Counted from the first letter of the stretch, positions 9,101 through 18,134 are shown. The stretch: DNA of 64,000 bases from Halomonas sp. S3-1-1 (GCF_023757625.1 NZ_JALGBZ010000003.1:496001-560000), one strand, 5' to 3'. Notes: generated by a model from the sequence alone, not told the origin. Made by a program: numbers and translations.

Positions 9101-9696
9101 AGCGTTACGTGGTCCAAGTAACGAAAGTACGTGAAGCAGAAACAGCGCTAAACGGTGGCCAATCATTGAGTGAGGCCGTCGCCCACCAGCTCTATCGTTT
9201 GATGGCGTATAAAGATGAGTATGAAGTGGCAAGGCTTTATACCCAGAGCGATTTTCTGGAGGAGGTCAAAGCAACGTTCGCGGGGGATTACCAGTTAACC
9301 TTCCACTTGGCGCCGCCACTTATCGGTGGTCGTAAAGATGCTCAGGGGCGCCCGGTGAAGCGCCGCTTCGGCCCTTGGATGCTGAAGGCAATGGGCGCCT
9401 TGGCAAAGATGCGCGGTCTGCGCAATACGGCCCTTGATCCTTTCCGCTTCAGTGCCGATCGCAAGCTCGATCGTGCCTTACTGGCTGACTATGAGCAGCT
9501 GATTGAGGAGTTAGTGGCGCGCCTTGATGACACGAATCATGCGACTGCCTTGGCGCTAGCCAAGTTGCCGGAAGAGATTCGTGGTTTCGGGCCAGTGCGT
9601 GAGGCTGCCGCCGAGAAAGCCAATGAGCGCCGCGAGAAGTTACTGGTGGAGCTACGCGAAGGGCGCTCGAAGACCATCGCTGTCGAAGCCGCTTGA
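6181..9696 (+). CDS. Indolepyruvate ferredoxin oxidoreductase, fused alpha-beta
   Basis: The enzyme oxidatively decarboxylates arylpyruvates (indolepyruvate, phenylpyruvate, 4-hydroxyphenylpyruvate from aromatic transamination) to aryl-acetyl-CoA, reducing ferredoxin. The 1171-residue chain has the IorA-like part first: pyrimidine-binding domain, then the thiamine-diphosphate domain with GIGCHFMASW near residue 466. A 4Fe-4S motif CEGCGDCSVQSNC lies near 645-657. The IorB-like gamma domain follows (GGVGGTGVVTVGQL near 740). Fusion of the two subunits is usual in proteobacteria, unlike the separate archaeal subunits. Phenylacetyl-CoA made here would feed the paa pathway downstream in the window. 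A hairpin follows 19 bp after the stop. Confidence 0.93.
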   Translation: MTTPSIAEQVGTTAQPVNIALDDYQLADRYSRGEGRIFLTGTQALVRIALRQAELDRRDGRRTAGLISGYRGSPLGGVDQEIWRAKDAIKEHHIDFVPAINEDLAATMMLGCQQVETDPDKQVEGVFGMWYGKGPGVDRAGDALKHGNAYGSSPTGGVLVVAGDDHGCVSSSMPHQSDVAFMAWFMPVLSPASLAEYERFGLWGYALSRFSGCWVGFKAVSETVESGASVDVPPLPEYVIPDFDMPEGGLHYRWPDLPGPQLETRIEHKLAAVQAFATANPIDQYLYRQQQATFGLVTTGKGHLDLLEALRLLGLDEAKLRDLGIEIYKVGMVWPLHRPGILEFIHGKREVLVIEEKRGIIESQLKEYMSEPDHPGEVIVTGKQDETGKPLIPYVGELSPRLLAGFVAERLARFFAMDFSDKLATVDACRAGVKELGGVRRMPYFCSGCPHNSSTKVPEGSKALAGIGCHFMASWMDRSTESLIQMGGEGVNWVGKSRFTGNGHIFQNLGEGTWFHSGSMAVRQAVAAKVNITYKILFNDAVAMTGGQPVDGQINVPMIARQSLDEGVRRVMVVSDEPEKYRGHEKEFPKQVTFHGRDEMDALQRELRDIPGCTVLIYDQACAAEKRRRRKRGLMEDPARRVFINHHVCEGCGDCSVQSNCLSVVPRETELGRKRKIDQSSCNKDMSCVSGFCPSFVTVEGGELRKGQGVAADNAFWQRIAHLPNPALAPLTAPYDLLVGGVGGTGVVTVGQLITMAAHLEGKGSSVLDFMGFAQKGGAVLSYVRLAAQPSELNQVRIEAGQADAVIACDMVVASSQKALNVLQPTTRIVANLAELATADYVLYRDADMQPGKRLNMLREAVGDERFASLDANRLAEQLLGDTVFSNMMMLGFAWQQGLVPLSEPALQRALELNGVAVEKNRQAFAWGRLAAVEPDYLQQHLDTMPLPTNATLDEVVARHRRHLERYQNRAWAERYVVQVTKVREAETALNGGQSLSEAVAHQLYRLMAYKDEYEVARLYTQSDFLEEVKATFAGDYQLTFHLAPPLIGGRKDAQGRPVKRRFGPWMLKAMGALAKMRGLRNTALDPFRFSADRKLDRALLADYEQLIEELVARLDDTNHATALALAKLPEEIRGFGPVREAAAEKANERREKLLVELREGRSKTIAVEAA

Positions 9697-9715
9697 GTTG
9701 ACGTTGATAACGACG

Positions 9716-9742
9716 AGCAGGCCACGCAATGCGTGGCCTGCT
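9716..9742. terminator. Perfect 12-bp hairpin after indolepyruvate oxidoreductase
   Basis: AGCAGGCCACGC and GCGTGGCCTGCT pair perfectly around the loop AAT. It is terminator-like in position and stability, but no T-run follows on either strand. Confidence 0.55.
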
Positions 9743-9752
9743 GCTATGGCTC

Positions 9753-9804
9753 TATGCGCTTGTTTAGCAATGTTCTTGTTTAGGTATGCGCTTGTTTAGC
9801 AATG
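9753..9804. repeat. 20-bp direct repeat pair
   Basis: TATGCGCTTGTTTAGCAATG occurs at 9753-9772 and again, identically, at 9785-9804, 12 bp apart. A shorter CTTGTTTAG lies between them. The pair sits in the 268-bp gap between the indolepyruvate oxidoreductase and the broken MFS gene; no function is evident. Confidence 0.8.
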
Positions 9805-9907
9805 CGCCAGTGTAGCGCGAGTTCTGAGTATCGATAGCGCTGAGTACCGATACCTCTATACAGCAAGATGCTTTTTCAGCAGACGTTCATACAGGGTCTG
9901 CTTAACG

Positions 9908-9962
9908 GGCTTTCTCAAAGGACTTTGCTCAAAGGGCTTTGCTTAAAAGGCTTTGCTCAAAA
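9908..9962. repeat. Four tandem copies of a 14-bp unit
   Basis: The unit GGCTTTGCTCAAAA is repeated head to tail at 9908-9920 (13 bp), 9921-9934, 9935-9948 and 9949-9962 with one to three differences per copy. It ends 2 bp before the stop codon of the degenerate MFS gene. A slippage-type minisatellite is the simplest reading. Confidence 0.75.
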
Positions 9963-9964
9963 TA

Positions 9965-11150
9965 CTAGGCTTCGGGGCGGCGGCGTACCAGTAGCCAGTG
10001 GCTTATCAGGGCGAGTAGCCCCATCAATCCTATCGTCAAGGCCATGGTGCGCGAGCTGCCGTCGTGGAGTTGCCCGACTAACCCGCCCATAATGGCGGCA
10101 CTTGTCATTTGCAGGAAACCAAACAAGGAGGAGGCGGCGCCTGCACACTGAGGGTTGGGCGCCAGAGCACCGGCCATTGTTTGAGGCATCAGCAGACCTA
10201 TCCCCAGCATGAAGAGCATATGAGGCCCCACCACCGCCCAGGGGAAGTGGATAGTGGCCACCGCCAAACCGGCCATTGCTACGCCACCTGTTGCGCAGAC
10301 CATGGTGCCCAGCGTGATAAGGCGGTCACGACCCAGACGGTGGCTGTATCGGCCGCTGATCAGCGTCCCGAAAAAGAAGCCCCGATAATCAGCGTGAACA
10401 TCACACCATAAAGGGTGGGGCGCCCCCCATATACTCAATCAGCACAAAGGACGAGCCGGAAAGGTAGGCAAAAAGCCCGGAAAAAGCGGTAGCATTAACC
10501 AAGGTGTAGCCAATAAAGGCACGCTGACTCAGCAGCAGGCGAAAGTTTGCCAGTATCGTGCTCGGGTGGATCGATTGCCGCTGCGCCTTCGCCAGCGGTT
10601 CGGGCAGCATCAGGGTCAGCACGGCCAGCATCACCGCCGCGTAGAGCGCAAGCACCACGAACACCGACTCCCAGCCAAAAAAAGCAGTAGCCTTGCGCCC
10701 ACAACGGGGGCTAACGCAGGGGCAAGCGCCATGGTGCTGGCCATATAGGAGAGGATACGCCCAGCCTCGATGGGGCCATGAATATCGCGTACGCTGCCCT
10801 TGCTAAGACTGGGCCGGCAGCGCCGCCGAAGGCCTGTAGAAAGCGGCCGACCAGCAACCACTCGATCTAGGTGCCCAGGCGCAGAGTATGCTGGCAGCGA
10901 GAAACAGCGATAAGCCGGCGATCATCACCGGGCTGCGGCCAACGTGATCAGAGATTGGGCCACACAGCAGTTGGGCCAGAGCAAAGCCAGCCATATAGAG
11001 GCTAAGGGTTAGCTGGATTCGGTCTGGGCCAGTATGGAGTGCCTCTGCCATGGCTGGCATGGCCGGTAAATACATATCCGTCGCTAGTGGGCCGAGCGCT
11101 GTCAACGCTGCCAGGGCAACGACGGCGGCGGTAGAGGGTAGCTTTAGCAC
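9965..11150 (-). pseudogene. Bcr/CflA-type MFS drug/metabolite transporter, multiply frameshifted
   Basis: Translated piecewise, this is a complete 12-helix Bcr/CflA-family MFS transporter: N-terminal LGPLATDMYLPAMPAMA and GPISDHVGRSPV, middle VRDIHGPIEAGRILSYMAS, C-terminal RYSHRLGRDRL. The reading frame changes at about 10868, 10800, 10680, 10425 and 10381; three of these fall on homopolymers (A7 at 10677-10683, C6 at 10423-10428, C4 at 10380-10383). As given it cannot make a full protein. It is the last gene on the hmgA-fahA-maiA strand, so it may once have exported or imported an aromatic compound. Sequencing error in a poor stretch is the alternative. Confidence 0.85.
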
Positions 11151-11256
11151 CCCTTAACTCCTTATGGTTGGATGTATTGCCCTGCGGACGTGCTACGGGC
11201 GCCTTCCCGGTGGAGAGGCGCCCGCTTATCAGTAGTCTGCTCAGTATGCCTTGTTT

Positions 11257-11907
11257 TTATCGGGGTTGGCTGGCGTCAGGCTGCGCCTCCGGTGCTGCCT
11301 TTGCGAAGGCGGGCAGCAGACGGCAGTTGGCAACGATACGTTGGATCGTCGGATAGGCCGATAAGTCGCACTCGAAGCGTTGCGCGTTATACACCTGGGG
11401 GACTAGACATATATCCGCCAACGTAGGGGTGTCGCCATAGCAAAAATCTCCGTTGCTGAGGTTAGCGAGCATCGCCTCTACAGCGGTGAAACCCTCACCA
11501 ATCCAGTGGTGGTACCAGGCCAGTTTGGCGGCTTCATCCGCGCCCAGCTCGCCGACAAGATACTTGAGTACCTTCAGGTTGTTGAGTGGGTGAATTTCGC
11601 AAGCGATTAGCTGCGCAAGCGCGCGAACCTGGGCGCGCCCTAAGGCGTCAACCGGCAGCAGCGCGGGCTCGGGATGCACCTCATTGAGGTATTCGCAGAC
11701 CGCCAGCGACTGGTTGATCACGGAGCTATCGTCCAGCACCAGGCTAGGCACCAGCCCCTGAGGGTTGCGCGCCAGATGTTCACCATCACGCTGCTCGCCT
11801 TGCACCAGGTTAACCGGGATCTGGTCGTAATCGAGCCCCTTAAGGTTTAAGGCAATACGCACCCGGTAAGCCGCCGACGAGCGGAAGTAGCCGTAAAGCG
11901 TCGTCAT
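11257..11907 (-). CDS. maiA: Maleylacetoacetate isomerase (zeta-class GST)
   Basis: MaiA isomerises 4-maleylacetoacetate to 4-fumarylacetoacetate with glutathione, the second step of homogentisate breakdown. The 216 residues are a full-length zeta-class glutathione transferase: an N-terminal thioredoxin-like domain with the SSAAYRVRIALNLK motif (catalytic Ser and GSH site, residues 10-24), a QSLAVCEYL helix, and an all-helical C-terminal domain containing the TLADICLVPQVYNAQRF signature. It starts 11 bp after the fahA stop in one operon. Confidence 0.95.
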   Translation of the reverse strand: MTTLYGYFRSSAAYRVRIALNLKGLDYDQIPVNLVQGEQRDGEHLARNPQGLVPSLVLDDSSVINQSLAVCEYLNEVHPEPALLPVDALGRAQVRALAQLIACEIHPLNNLKVLKYLVGELGADEAAKLAWYHHWIGEGFTAVEAMLANLSNGDFCYGDTPTLADICLVPQVYNAQRFECDLSAYPTIQRIVANCRLLPAFAKAAPEAQPDASQPR

Positions 11908-11918
11908 ATTGCCTTCCT

Positions 11919-12938
11919 TTATTTGGGCGAGTACGGCACTACTTGCTGATCGATCGTACCAAATATGTTGTTGCCATCGCGGTCAAACATCTCGATGCGA
12001 ACGCGGTCGCCAAAGCGCATAAAGGGCGTTTTTACCTGGCCGTACAGGATCTGCTCGACCATGCGGACTTCGGCCAAACAGCTATAACCCACGCCGCCGT
12101 CAGCGACGGGCTTTCCTGGGCCGCCGTCGGGGTCTGGGTTGGAAACAGTGCCTGAGCCAATGACAACGCCCGCGCCGAGATAGCGGGTTCTAGCGGCATG
12201 GGCAACCAGCTGTGGAAAGTTAAAAATCATATCTGGTCCAGCTTCTGGCTCGCCAAATTTCTCGCCATTCAAGTGCACGGTTAGTGGCAGGTGCACTTTA
12301 CCATCCTGCCAAGCATCGCCCAGTTCATCTGGGGTGACCGCGATGGGCGAGAAAGAGGAGGCGGGCTTAGCCTGGAAAAAGCCGAATCCTTTGGCGAGTT
12401 CACCGGGAATCAGGCCACGCAGACTCACATCGTTGACCAGCATCACTAGCTTGATGTGCTTACCCGCTTCCTCGGCGGTTACCGCCATGGGCACGTCATC
12501 CGTAATGACTGCGATCTCACCTTCAAAGTCGATGCCATGCTCTTCACTCACCGCCTCGATATCGTCGGTGGGTGCCAGGAAGCAGTCGCTACCGCCCTGA
12601 TACATGAGCGGGTCTGTCCAGAAGGTTTCAGGCATTTCGGCATTACGCGCCTGGCGTACCAACTGGACATGGTTCAGATAGGCGGAGCCGTCGGCCCACT
12701 GATAGGCACGCGGTAAAGGGGAGTGCAGCGCACTCTGATTAAGCTCAAAAGTGTTTTCAGCATCGCCCCGGTTAAGCTGAGCAGAGCGCTCTTCAAGCCG
12801 AGGGCTAAGCGCCTCCCAGTTCTCGATGGCAGCCTGAAGGGTGGGCGCAATATCAACGGCGCTCACCGCGCGGGAGAGGTCACGCGAGACGATGATGAGT
12901 TCTCCGTCACGCTCCTTCTTTAGTGTGGCAAGTTTCAT
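11919..12938 (-). CDS. fahA: Fumarylacetoacetase
   Basis: The enzyme hydrolyses 4-fumarylacetoacetate to fumarate and acetoacetate, the last step of tyrosine/homogentisate catabolism. The product is 339 residues, the shorter bacterial form. The C-terminal FAH fold carries the divalent-metal acids in GIDFEGEIAVITDD, then LVNDVSLRGLIP, KGFGFFQAKPASSFSP and GSGTVSNPDPDG. It lies between hmgA and maiA with short gaps (37 and 11 bp). Confidence 0.93.
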   Translation of the reverse strand: MKLATLKKERDGELIIVSRDLSRAVSAVDIAPTLQAAIENWEALSPRLEERSAQLNRGDAENTFELNQSALHSPLPRAYQWADGSAYLNHVQLVRQARNAEMPETFWTDPLMYQGGSDCFLAPTDDIEAVSEEHGIDFEGEIAVITDDVPMAVTAEEAGKHIKLVMLVNDVSLRGLIPGELAKGFGFFQAKPASSFSPIAVTPDELGDAWQDGKVHLPLTVHLNGEKFGEPEAGPDMIFNFPQLVAHAARTRYLGAGVVIGSGTVSNPDPDGGPGKPVADGGVGYSCLAEVRMVEQILYGQVKTPFMRFGDRVRIEMFDRDGNNIFGTIDQQVVPYSPK

Positions 12939-12975
12939 AGTGATTCAATCCTTGTGGTCAGGGGGTGTAGAGGGT

Positions 12976-14283
12976 TCAGGGCTGACTTGGGTTGAAGTGG
13001 GAGCGCAGCGTCGACCAAACATCCACATAATTACGTTGACGGAAGTCAGCATTCAGGGCCGCAGGGGTCGGGTGAAAGAGGTAGCGGCTTTCAAACATAA
13101 AGGCCAGCGTATCGCCGATGAAGTGGGGCTTAAGCTCAGCCTTGGAGGCTTTTTCAAAGGTCTCCGCATCGGGGCCATGGGGCGACATTGAGTTATGTAG
13201 ACTGGCGCCGCCAGGGGTGAAGCCTTCGGCTTTTGCGTCGTACTCGCCGTGTATCAGCCCCATAAACTCACTCATTAGATTGCGATGGAACCAGGGGGGC
13301 CTAAAGGTGTTCTCGGCAACCATCCAGCGTGGTGGGAAGATCACAAAATCGAGATTCGCCACTCCCGGTGTATCGGAGGGTGACGTCAGTACGGTGAAGA
13401 TTGACGGATCCGGATGATCGAAGCTAACCGTATTGATGGTGTTAAAGTTGGCGAGATTATATTTATAAGGGGCACAGTTTCCGTGCCATGCCACCACATC
13501 TAACGGTGAATGGTTGAGTTTTGTCTCCCAGAAACGCCCCGAGAACTTAGCGACTAAGCGGTAGTCGCCCTCCAGGTCTTCATAGGCCGCCACGGGGCTT
13601 TGGAAGTCACGCGGGTTAGCTAAGCCGTTAGCACCAATAGGGCCGAGGCCGGGCAGCTCTAACGGACTGCCGTAGTTCTCGCAAAGGTACCCACGCGCGG
13701 CATCAGCACCCTGAGCTCTACGCACTTGGAATTTTACCCCGCGCGGAATGACCGCAATTTCACCGTTATCGACCTCAATGTCACCAAATTCGGTGCGCAG
13801 ACGAATGGCGCCCATTTGTGGCACGAAGAGCAGTTCTCCATCAGCGTTGTAGAAAAAACGCTCGGTCATGTCCTGATTAAAGGTGTAGACATGCACGCCT
13901 ACGCCCGCTTGGGTGGCGGCATCACCGTTCACCGTAATGGTAAACAAGCCATCGATAAAGTCAGTCGGTGCATTAGGCAATGGAACGGGGTCCCAGCGCA
14001 TTTGATTGGGGTCAGCCGCGGGCTTGTCTAATGGGGCGGTGTGCACGTTGCGATTTTCGAGTGGCAGATACGCGCTTTGCACGACGGAGGGGCGAATGCG
14101 GTAAAGCCAGCTGCGAAAATTTTGATGACGCGGTGCGGTAAATGCAGAACCGGTTAGTTGTTCCGCGTATAAACCGTAAGCGCACTGCTGAGGTGAGTTT
14201 TGCCCCACCGGCAGTGCACCCGGCAGCGCTTCGGTTGAAAAGTGATTATGAAAGCCATGTTGATAGTGCAGTTGTTCAGTCAT
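12976..14283 (-). CDS. hmgA: Homogentisate 1,2-dioxygenase
   Basis: HmgA opens the ring of homogentisate to 4-maleylacetoacetate with a non-haem ferrous iron. The 435-residue protein has the usual length and the strongly conserved C-terminal block [18 protein letters not shown] followed by [15 protein letters not shown], which supplies the iron ligands (His, Glu, His). It is the first gene of the operon and divergent from a MarR regulator, with an operator-like palindrome about 130 bp upstream. No hppD gene (4-hydroxyphenylpyruvate dioxygenase) is in the window. Confidence 0.96.
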   Translation of the reverse strand: MTEQLHYQHGFHNHFSTEALPGALPVGQNSPQQCAYGLYAEQLTGSAFTAPRHQNFRSWLYRIRPSVVQSAYLPLENRNVHTAPLDKPAADPNQMRWDPVPLPNAPTDFIDGLFTITVNGDAATQAGVGVHVYTFNQDMTERFFYNADGELLFVPQMGAIRLRTEFGDIEVDNGEIAVIPRGVKFQVRRAQGADAARGYLCENYGSPLELPGLGPIGANGLANPRDFQSPVAAYEDLEGDYRLVAKFSGRFWETKLNHSPLDVVAWHGNCAPYKYNLANFNTINTVSFDHPDPSIFTVLTSPSDTPGVANLDFVIFPPRWMVAENTFRPPWFHRNLMSEFMGLIHGEYDAKAEGFTPGGASLHNSMSPHGPDAETFEKASKAELKPHFIGDTLAFMFESRYLFHPTPAALNADFRQRNYVDVWSTLRSHFNPSQP

Positions 14284-14415
14284 TTTTAAGACCTGCTTTA
14301 TTTGAACGTATGTTGATAAATGACGGCGTCTGCTTATTGCCCACTAACCCAGGATGAGAAGCGAGCTTCTGGCTCAAGATGCCTACGGTGCTTGCCAGCT
14401 ACATGTTAGGGATAA

Positions 14416-14433
14416 TAGTTTCTAGTGAAACTA
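14416..14433. promoter_or_regulatory. MarR-type operator over the putative hmgA promoter
   Basis: TAGTTTC, 4 nt, GAAACTA is a perfect 18-bp inverted repeat of MarR size in the 452-bp gap between hmgA and marR. On the minus strand it overlaps the spacer and start of a possible promoter (TAGACT, then TATTAT at 14412-14417), so binding there would block hmgA transcription (inference). Confidence 0.55.
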
Positions 14434-14551
14434 AAAGTCTAGTATTTAGCGAGCGGTGTAGGCTGTATTTTAAAATACCTTGGTAATAATCAATTTTATA
14501 TCAGAAGCTTATAAAAATAATAATACTTCAGAATGGATTTTTTTCGCCAAA

Positions 14552-14567
14552 TGGTTTCAAGTGAGAT
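14552..14567. promoter_or_regulatory. Second, weaker copy of the MarR-type operator
   Basis: GGTTTCAAGTGAGATT matches 12 of 16 positions of the core at 14417-14432. It lies about 170 bp upstream of marR, where it could serve autoregulation. The rest of the 14284-14735 gap is AT-rich with no other feature I can name. Confidence 0.35.
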
Positions 14568-14735
14568 TATTTATAGGCGCTGTTTCGCCTATACTAAGCC
14601 CCATTGCAGCGAGCTGGTTTGCATCTCATGGATGGTCAGTGTGATAGGCGCGTTGCTGGTGCCCATATTCCCAGCTATTGTGCTGATTTTTTGTCATCAC
14701 CACCCCTGATAAACGGTGGCTCTAGGAGAAACACA

Positions 14736-15233
14736 ATGACGATGGATAAAACAGGCGGTGATGCATTACTGGTGTCTTCAGCTAGGGCAGAGTTAGATAT
14801 AAATCAGTTTTTACCCTACAAAATCAATCGGTTAGCTGACCGAATCAGCCAAGCGTTAGAGAAGCTTTATGCCGAGTCTTATGAACTCAACATTGCCCAG
14901 TGGCGCGTGCTGGCTTGGCTCAGCCATTGTGATGATTTAACCGCTAAGAAGGTCTGTACCTACACCAATATGGATAAGGCTCGCGTGTCACGCGCGATTC
15001 AGTCGCTGGAAGACCGTGGACTGATAAGCCGCACGCCATCACAGCAAGACCAGCGCTTACATGACTTGCAACTGACAGACGCAGGGCAAGCCCTACTCAA
15101 TAAGTTAGTGCCCGAAGCTCAGGCGTGGGAAGCCGACCTGATGTCGACCCTGAGTGTTGGTGAGTATCGGGATTTGATCAATATCATGGGCAAACTGGAA
15201 AGACAGTTGGAGAGAGTTGGCGGTTCTGTCTGA
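14736..15233 (+). CDS. MarR-family regulator, probably of the homogentisate operon
   Basis: A 165-residue winged-helix regulator: helices ISQALEKLYAESYELNIAQW, recognition region KKVCTYTNMDKARVSRAI, and the wing SRTPSQQDQRLHDLQLT. The start at 14736 is set by AGGAG 8 nt upstream; a longer frame back to 14604 has no such site. Divergence from hmgA and the palindromes between them suggest it controls hmgA-fahA-maiA, with homogentisate or a related acid as ligand (inference). The final codons and the TGA stop overlap the terminal repeat of the IS remnant that follows, so the natural C-terminus may have been altered. Confidence 0.85.
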   Translation: MTMDKTGGDALLVSSARAELDINQFLPYKINRLADRISQALEKLYAESYELNIAQWRVLAWLSHCDDLTAKKVCTYTNMDKARVSRAIQSLEDRGLISRTPSQQDQRLHDLQLTDAGQALLNKLVPEAQAWEADLMSTLSVGEYRDLINIMGKLERQLERVGGSV

Positions 15234-15910
15234 AAAGTAGGTTCTCATGTATCGCTCAATGCAGGCCAGCTTAACGTAACGGATATTGAGTCAACGTTTT
15301 TCCTTTAGCCAGCCAAACAGGCGTTCCACACGTTACGCTGGCGATATTTTGGCCGGTCAAACTGATGAGGAAAACCCGGTTTCGGGCGTCGGTTCATATG
15401 ACACTGCGGGATGATCGGACGCATGCCGTAACGCGACACAGCCGCACCCTTGTCTTACAAGGTGTAACGACTGCGTTTTCGAGGTCGACCAGAGTGACCT
15501 GATAGTCGCACCTTTTCAAGCCGTTCCGTCATATAAATCGAATCGGCGCGCTGGGGCTGACAGAGAAAAGGCGAATGGAAAACCATGGTGATCACACACA
15601 ATGTGTATCTTCGTGGTCAGTCCGCCGTGACTACGGCCGAGCACATGATCTCCAAGGTCTACCGATTTTCTCTTTGCCAAGACCAAACATTGGTGTGGTT
15701 CTGCATACTGGTGGTTATCGTCATCAAGGTCAGTTGATAAAAAACCTCATCGGCATGAATGTGTTCATATTGTGGGCCGTATTGCCGGATGTATCAACCG
15801 GCACTATCTTCCGCGGCGTCACTCCTTTCTGGGTAGTGGATGCCCTACGCGCGCTGCTCGTGCTTCTCTTTCCCGCTCTTGTACTTTTCCTGCCGCAGTC
15901 GCGGTATTAA
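15222..15910 (-). mobile_element. Decayed IS5-family insertion sequence
   Basis: On the minus strand, fragments of an IS5-type transposase can be read in different frames: GRSHGGLTTKIHIVCDHHG (about 15580-15640), QRADSIYMTERLEKVRLSG with GRPRKR (about 15480-15560), SRYGMRPIIPQCHMNRRPKPG then FDRPKYRQRNV (about 15340-15440) and LACIERYMRTYFSDRT (15222-15270). Frameshifts and stops separate them, so it is inactive. The end next to marR carries CTGTCTGAAAAGT (15226-15238), which is also the terminal repeat of the 141-bp element at 50377. No matching right end is seen; the right boundary is approximate. Confidence 0.78.
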
Positions 15911-15957
15911 TGGCGTAGCTTTAATACGGTTCGGTTCTATTGACTATCTTGCTAAAC

Positions 15958-15993
15958 AAACGGGTGACAGAACATACGTCCTGTCACCCGTTT
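15958..15993. terminator. Bidirectional terminator downstream of paaZ
   Basis: AAACGGGTGACAG and CTGTCACCCGTTT form a perfect 13-bp stem with a 10-nt loop. Both strands have a T-rich tail (TTTTCTCT on plus, TTTGTTTAG on minus). It lies 30 bp after the paaZ stop, so its main role is to end the paaABCDEZ transcript. Confidence 0.8.
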
Positions 15994-16022
15994 TCTCTCA
16001 TCAACTGTACTGGGCTGGACCG

Positions 16023-18065
16023 TTACTGCCGCTTTGCCACCAGCGTTAGGATGTCGTAACTGGCGACTAACTCATCATGTTGATTGGTCACCGCTACGTC
16101 CCACATCACCACGCCTTGCGGGTGGCCATCCGGCGATGCCCGTCCTTGGTCAATTTTGCGCTTGCAGGTGAGGCGAGCGCGGATGGTGTCGCCGACCCGC
16201 ACCGGGGTGATGAAGCGCAGCGTATCCAGGCCGTAGTTCGCCAATACCGGGCCTTCGCCGGGGTAAACGAACAGACCGGCAGCCGCAGAGAGGACAAAGT
16301 AGCCGTGGGCAATACGCTCGCCGAACTGGGTCTCTTTGGCGGCAATGTCGTCGAAGTGCATGTAGAAGTGGTCGCCGGAGAGGCAGCCGAAATTGACGAT
16401 ATCGGCTTCGGTGACTGTACGGCGGTGGGTGAGCAGTGACTCGCCCACCTTGAGATCGTCAAAATGGCGGCGGAAGGGGTGGACATCCGTCTCGATCACC
16501 TGGGCGCCACGCACATACTCCCGTGTCACTGCCGCGAGCATGGTGGGCGAGCCCTGAAGGGCGGTGCGCTGCAGGTAGTGGTGAACCGCACGAATGCCAC
16601 CCAGCTCCTCGCCACCGCCTGCGCGACCGGGCCCGCCATGCTTGAGCATCGGTAGTGGCGAGCCGTGACCCGTGGACTCCTTCGATGCCTCGGCGTCCAG
16701 AATCTGCAGGCGACCATGCTGGGCGGCCAGGACGGGAATCATCTCGGCCGCAATGGCTGGGTCTTTGGTGGTCAGCGTGGTTACCAGGCTGCCCTTGCCT
16801 TTGGCGGCGATGGTCAGGGCTTCGTCGATGCCGTGATAGGGCATGAGCGTCGCGACTGGGCCGAAAGCTTCAATATCGTGAGCACCGCCATCGTTCAGCG
16901 GGTGGCGGTTGATCAGTAAGTGGGGAGTAATGAAGGCGCCGTTTTCAACCCCCTGGCCGACCACCTTGGCATGGCTGTCTCTGCCGAAGACGCATTCACT
17001 GGTTGCTAGCAGTTGCTCGATTGCCTGGTGAACGTCGCTCAGTTGGTCGCGGGAAGAGAGTGCGCCCATGCGCACGCCCTCTTCATGAGGATCACCGACC
17101 ACGATGTCGGCAAGCCGCGACTTCAGTGTGTTCGCCAAGGCATCCAGATGCTCGGCGGGCACCAGCACTCGGCGTATAGCGGTACATTTTTGGCCTGCCT
17201 TGGCGGTCATCTCCTTGACGACCTCTTTGGCAAATATCTCGAACTCTTCGTCTGCAGGTGTCACGTCCGGTGCCATGATGGCACTGTTCAGCGAGTCTGC
17301 CTCGGCATTGAACGGTATGCTCTTGGCCAGCAGGTTAGGGTGCTGTTTGAGCATCAGGGCGGTGCTGGCGGAGCCGGTAAAGGTGACAACATCCTGCTCT
17401 TCCAGTTGATCCAGCAAGTCGCCGGCCCCGCCGATGATCAGTTGCAGGGCGCCTTCGGGCAGCAGGCCTGAGTCGTTGATCACGCGCACGGCCGCTTCGG
17501 TCAGGTAGCTCGTGGCGGTGGCCGGTTTGAAGATGCAGGGCATGCCTGCCAAAAAGGCGGGCGCGAACTTCTCCAGCATGCCCCAGATGGGGAAGTTGAA
17601 GGCATTGATGTGCACCGATACGCCGCGGCGGGGCACCAGAATATGGGTGCCATTGAAGTGGTTCTCTTTACCCAATTGGATGGCCGGGCCTTCATGGGCC
17701 ACGTTGCCGGAGGGCAGCTCCTTGCGGCCCGTAGAGGCGTAGGTAAACAGGGTGCCGAAACCGCCGTCGATGTCGATCCAGGAGTCGGCCTTGGTGCAGC
17801 CGGTGTGGTGAGAGATGGCATAGAGCTCACGCTTACGCTCTTGGATATAGGCGGCCAGCGCCTTGAGAATGGCGGCACGTTGCTGGAAATCCAGTGCCAG
17901 CAAATTTTTCACGCCGGTGTCACGGGCATACGACACCGCTTCACGGAAGTCGATCTCTTCTTGGTGAGTATGCGCAACGGTGGTGCCGTTAATGGCGCTA
18001 GTCAGTGCCTTGGACTCGGTGTTGCCAAACCACTGGCCTGCGATGTAACTCTGTAAAACTGACAT
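16023..18065 (-). CDS. paaZ: Bifunctional oxepin-CoA hydrolase / aldehyde dehydrogenase PaaZ
   Basis: PaaZ opens the oxepin-CoA ring and oxidises the resulting aldehyde to 3-oxo-5,6-dehydrosuberyl-CoA. The 680-residue product equals E. coli PaaZ (681). The N-terminal aldehyde dehydrogenase domain (about 1-520) has the catalytic Cys294 in [10 protein letters not shown] and Glu256 in FNAEADSLN. The C-terminal MaoC-type hotdog hydratase domain (about 530-680) has [15 protein letters not shown]. The start at 18065 follows GGAGAACGCTCA. It is the last gene of paaABCDEZ. Confidence 0.96.
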   Translation of the reverse strand: MSVLQSYIAGQWFGNTESKALTSAINGTTVAHTHQEEIDFREAVSYARDTGVKNLLALDFQQRAAILKALAAYIQERKRELYAISHHTGCTKADSWIDIDGGFGTLFTYASTGRKELPSGNVAHEGPAIQLGKENHFNGTHILVPRRGVSVHINAFNFPIWGMLEKFAPAFLAGMPCIFKPATATSYLTEAAVRVINDSGLLPEGALQLIIGGAGDLLDQLEEQDVVTFTGSASTALMLKQHPNLLAKSIPFNAEADSLNSAIMAPDVTPADEEFEIFAKEVVKEMTAKAGQKCTAIRRVLVPAEHLDALANTLKSRLADIVVGDPHEEGVRMGALSSRDQLSDVHQAIEQLLATSECVFGRDSHAKVVGQGVENGAFITPHLLINRHPLNDGGAHDIEAFGPVATLMPYHGIDEALTIAAKGKGSLVTTLTTKDPAIAAEMIPVLAAQHGRLQILDAEASKESTGHGSPLPMLKHGGPGRAGGGEELGGIRAVHHYLQRTALQGSPTMLAAVTREYVRGAQVIETDVHPFRRHFDDLKVGESLLTHRRTVTEADIVNFGCLSGDHFYMHFDDIAAKETQFGERIAHGYFVLSAAAGLFVYPGEGPVLANYGLDTLRFITPVRVGDTIRARLTCKRKIDQGRASPDGHPQGVVMWDVAVTNQHDELVASYDILTLVAKRQ

Positions 18066-18134
18066 TGAGCGTTCTCCAGCAAAACATAGACTAAGCCGAC
18101 GCATTCGTCGGCTTGGAAGAGGGTGGGCTAGGGG

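Noticed and set aside
9908-9962. Tandem repeats considered as a CRISPR array
   Set aside because: Units are 14 bp and contiguous, with no spacers and no cas genes.
15575-15910. A 111-codon plus-strand frame in the IS remnant
   Set aside because: The minus strand carries recognisable transposase fragments; the plus-strand frame is their shadow.
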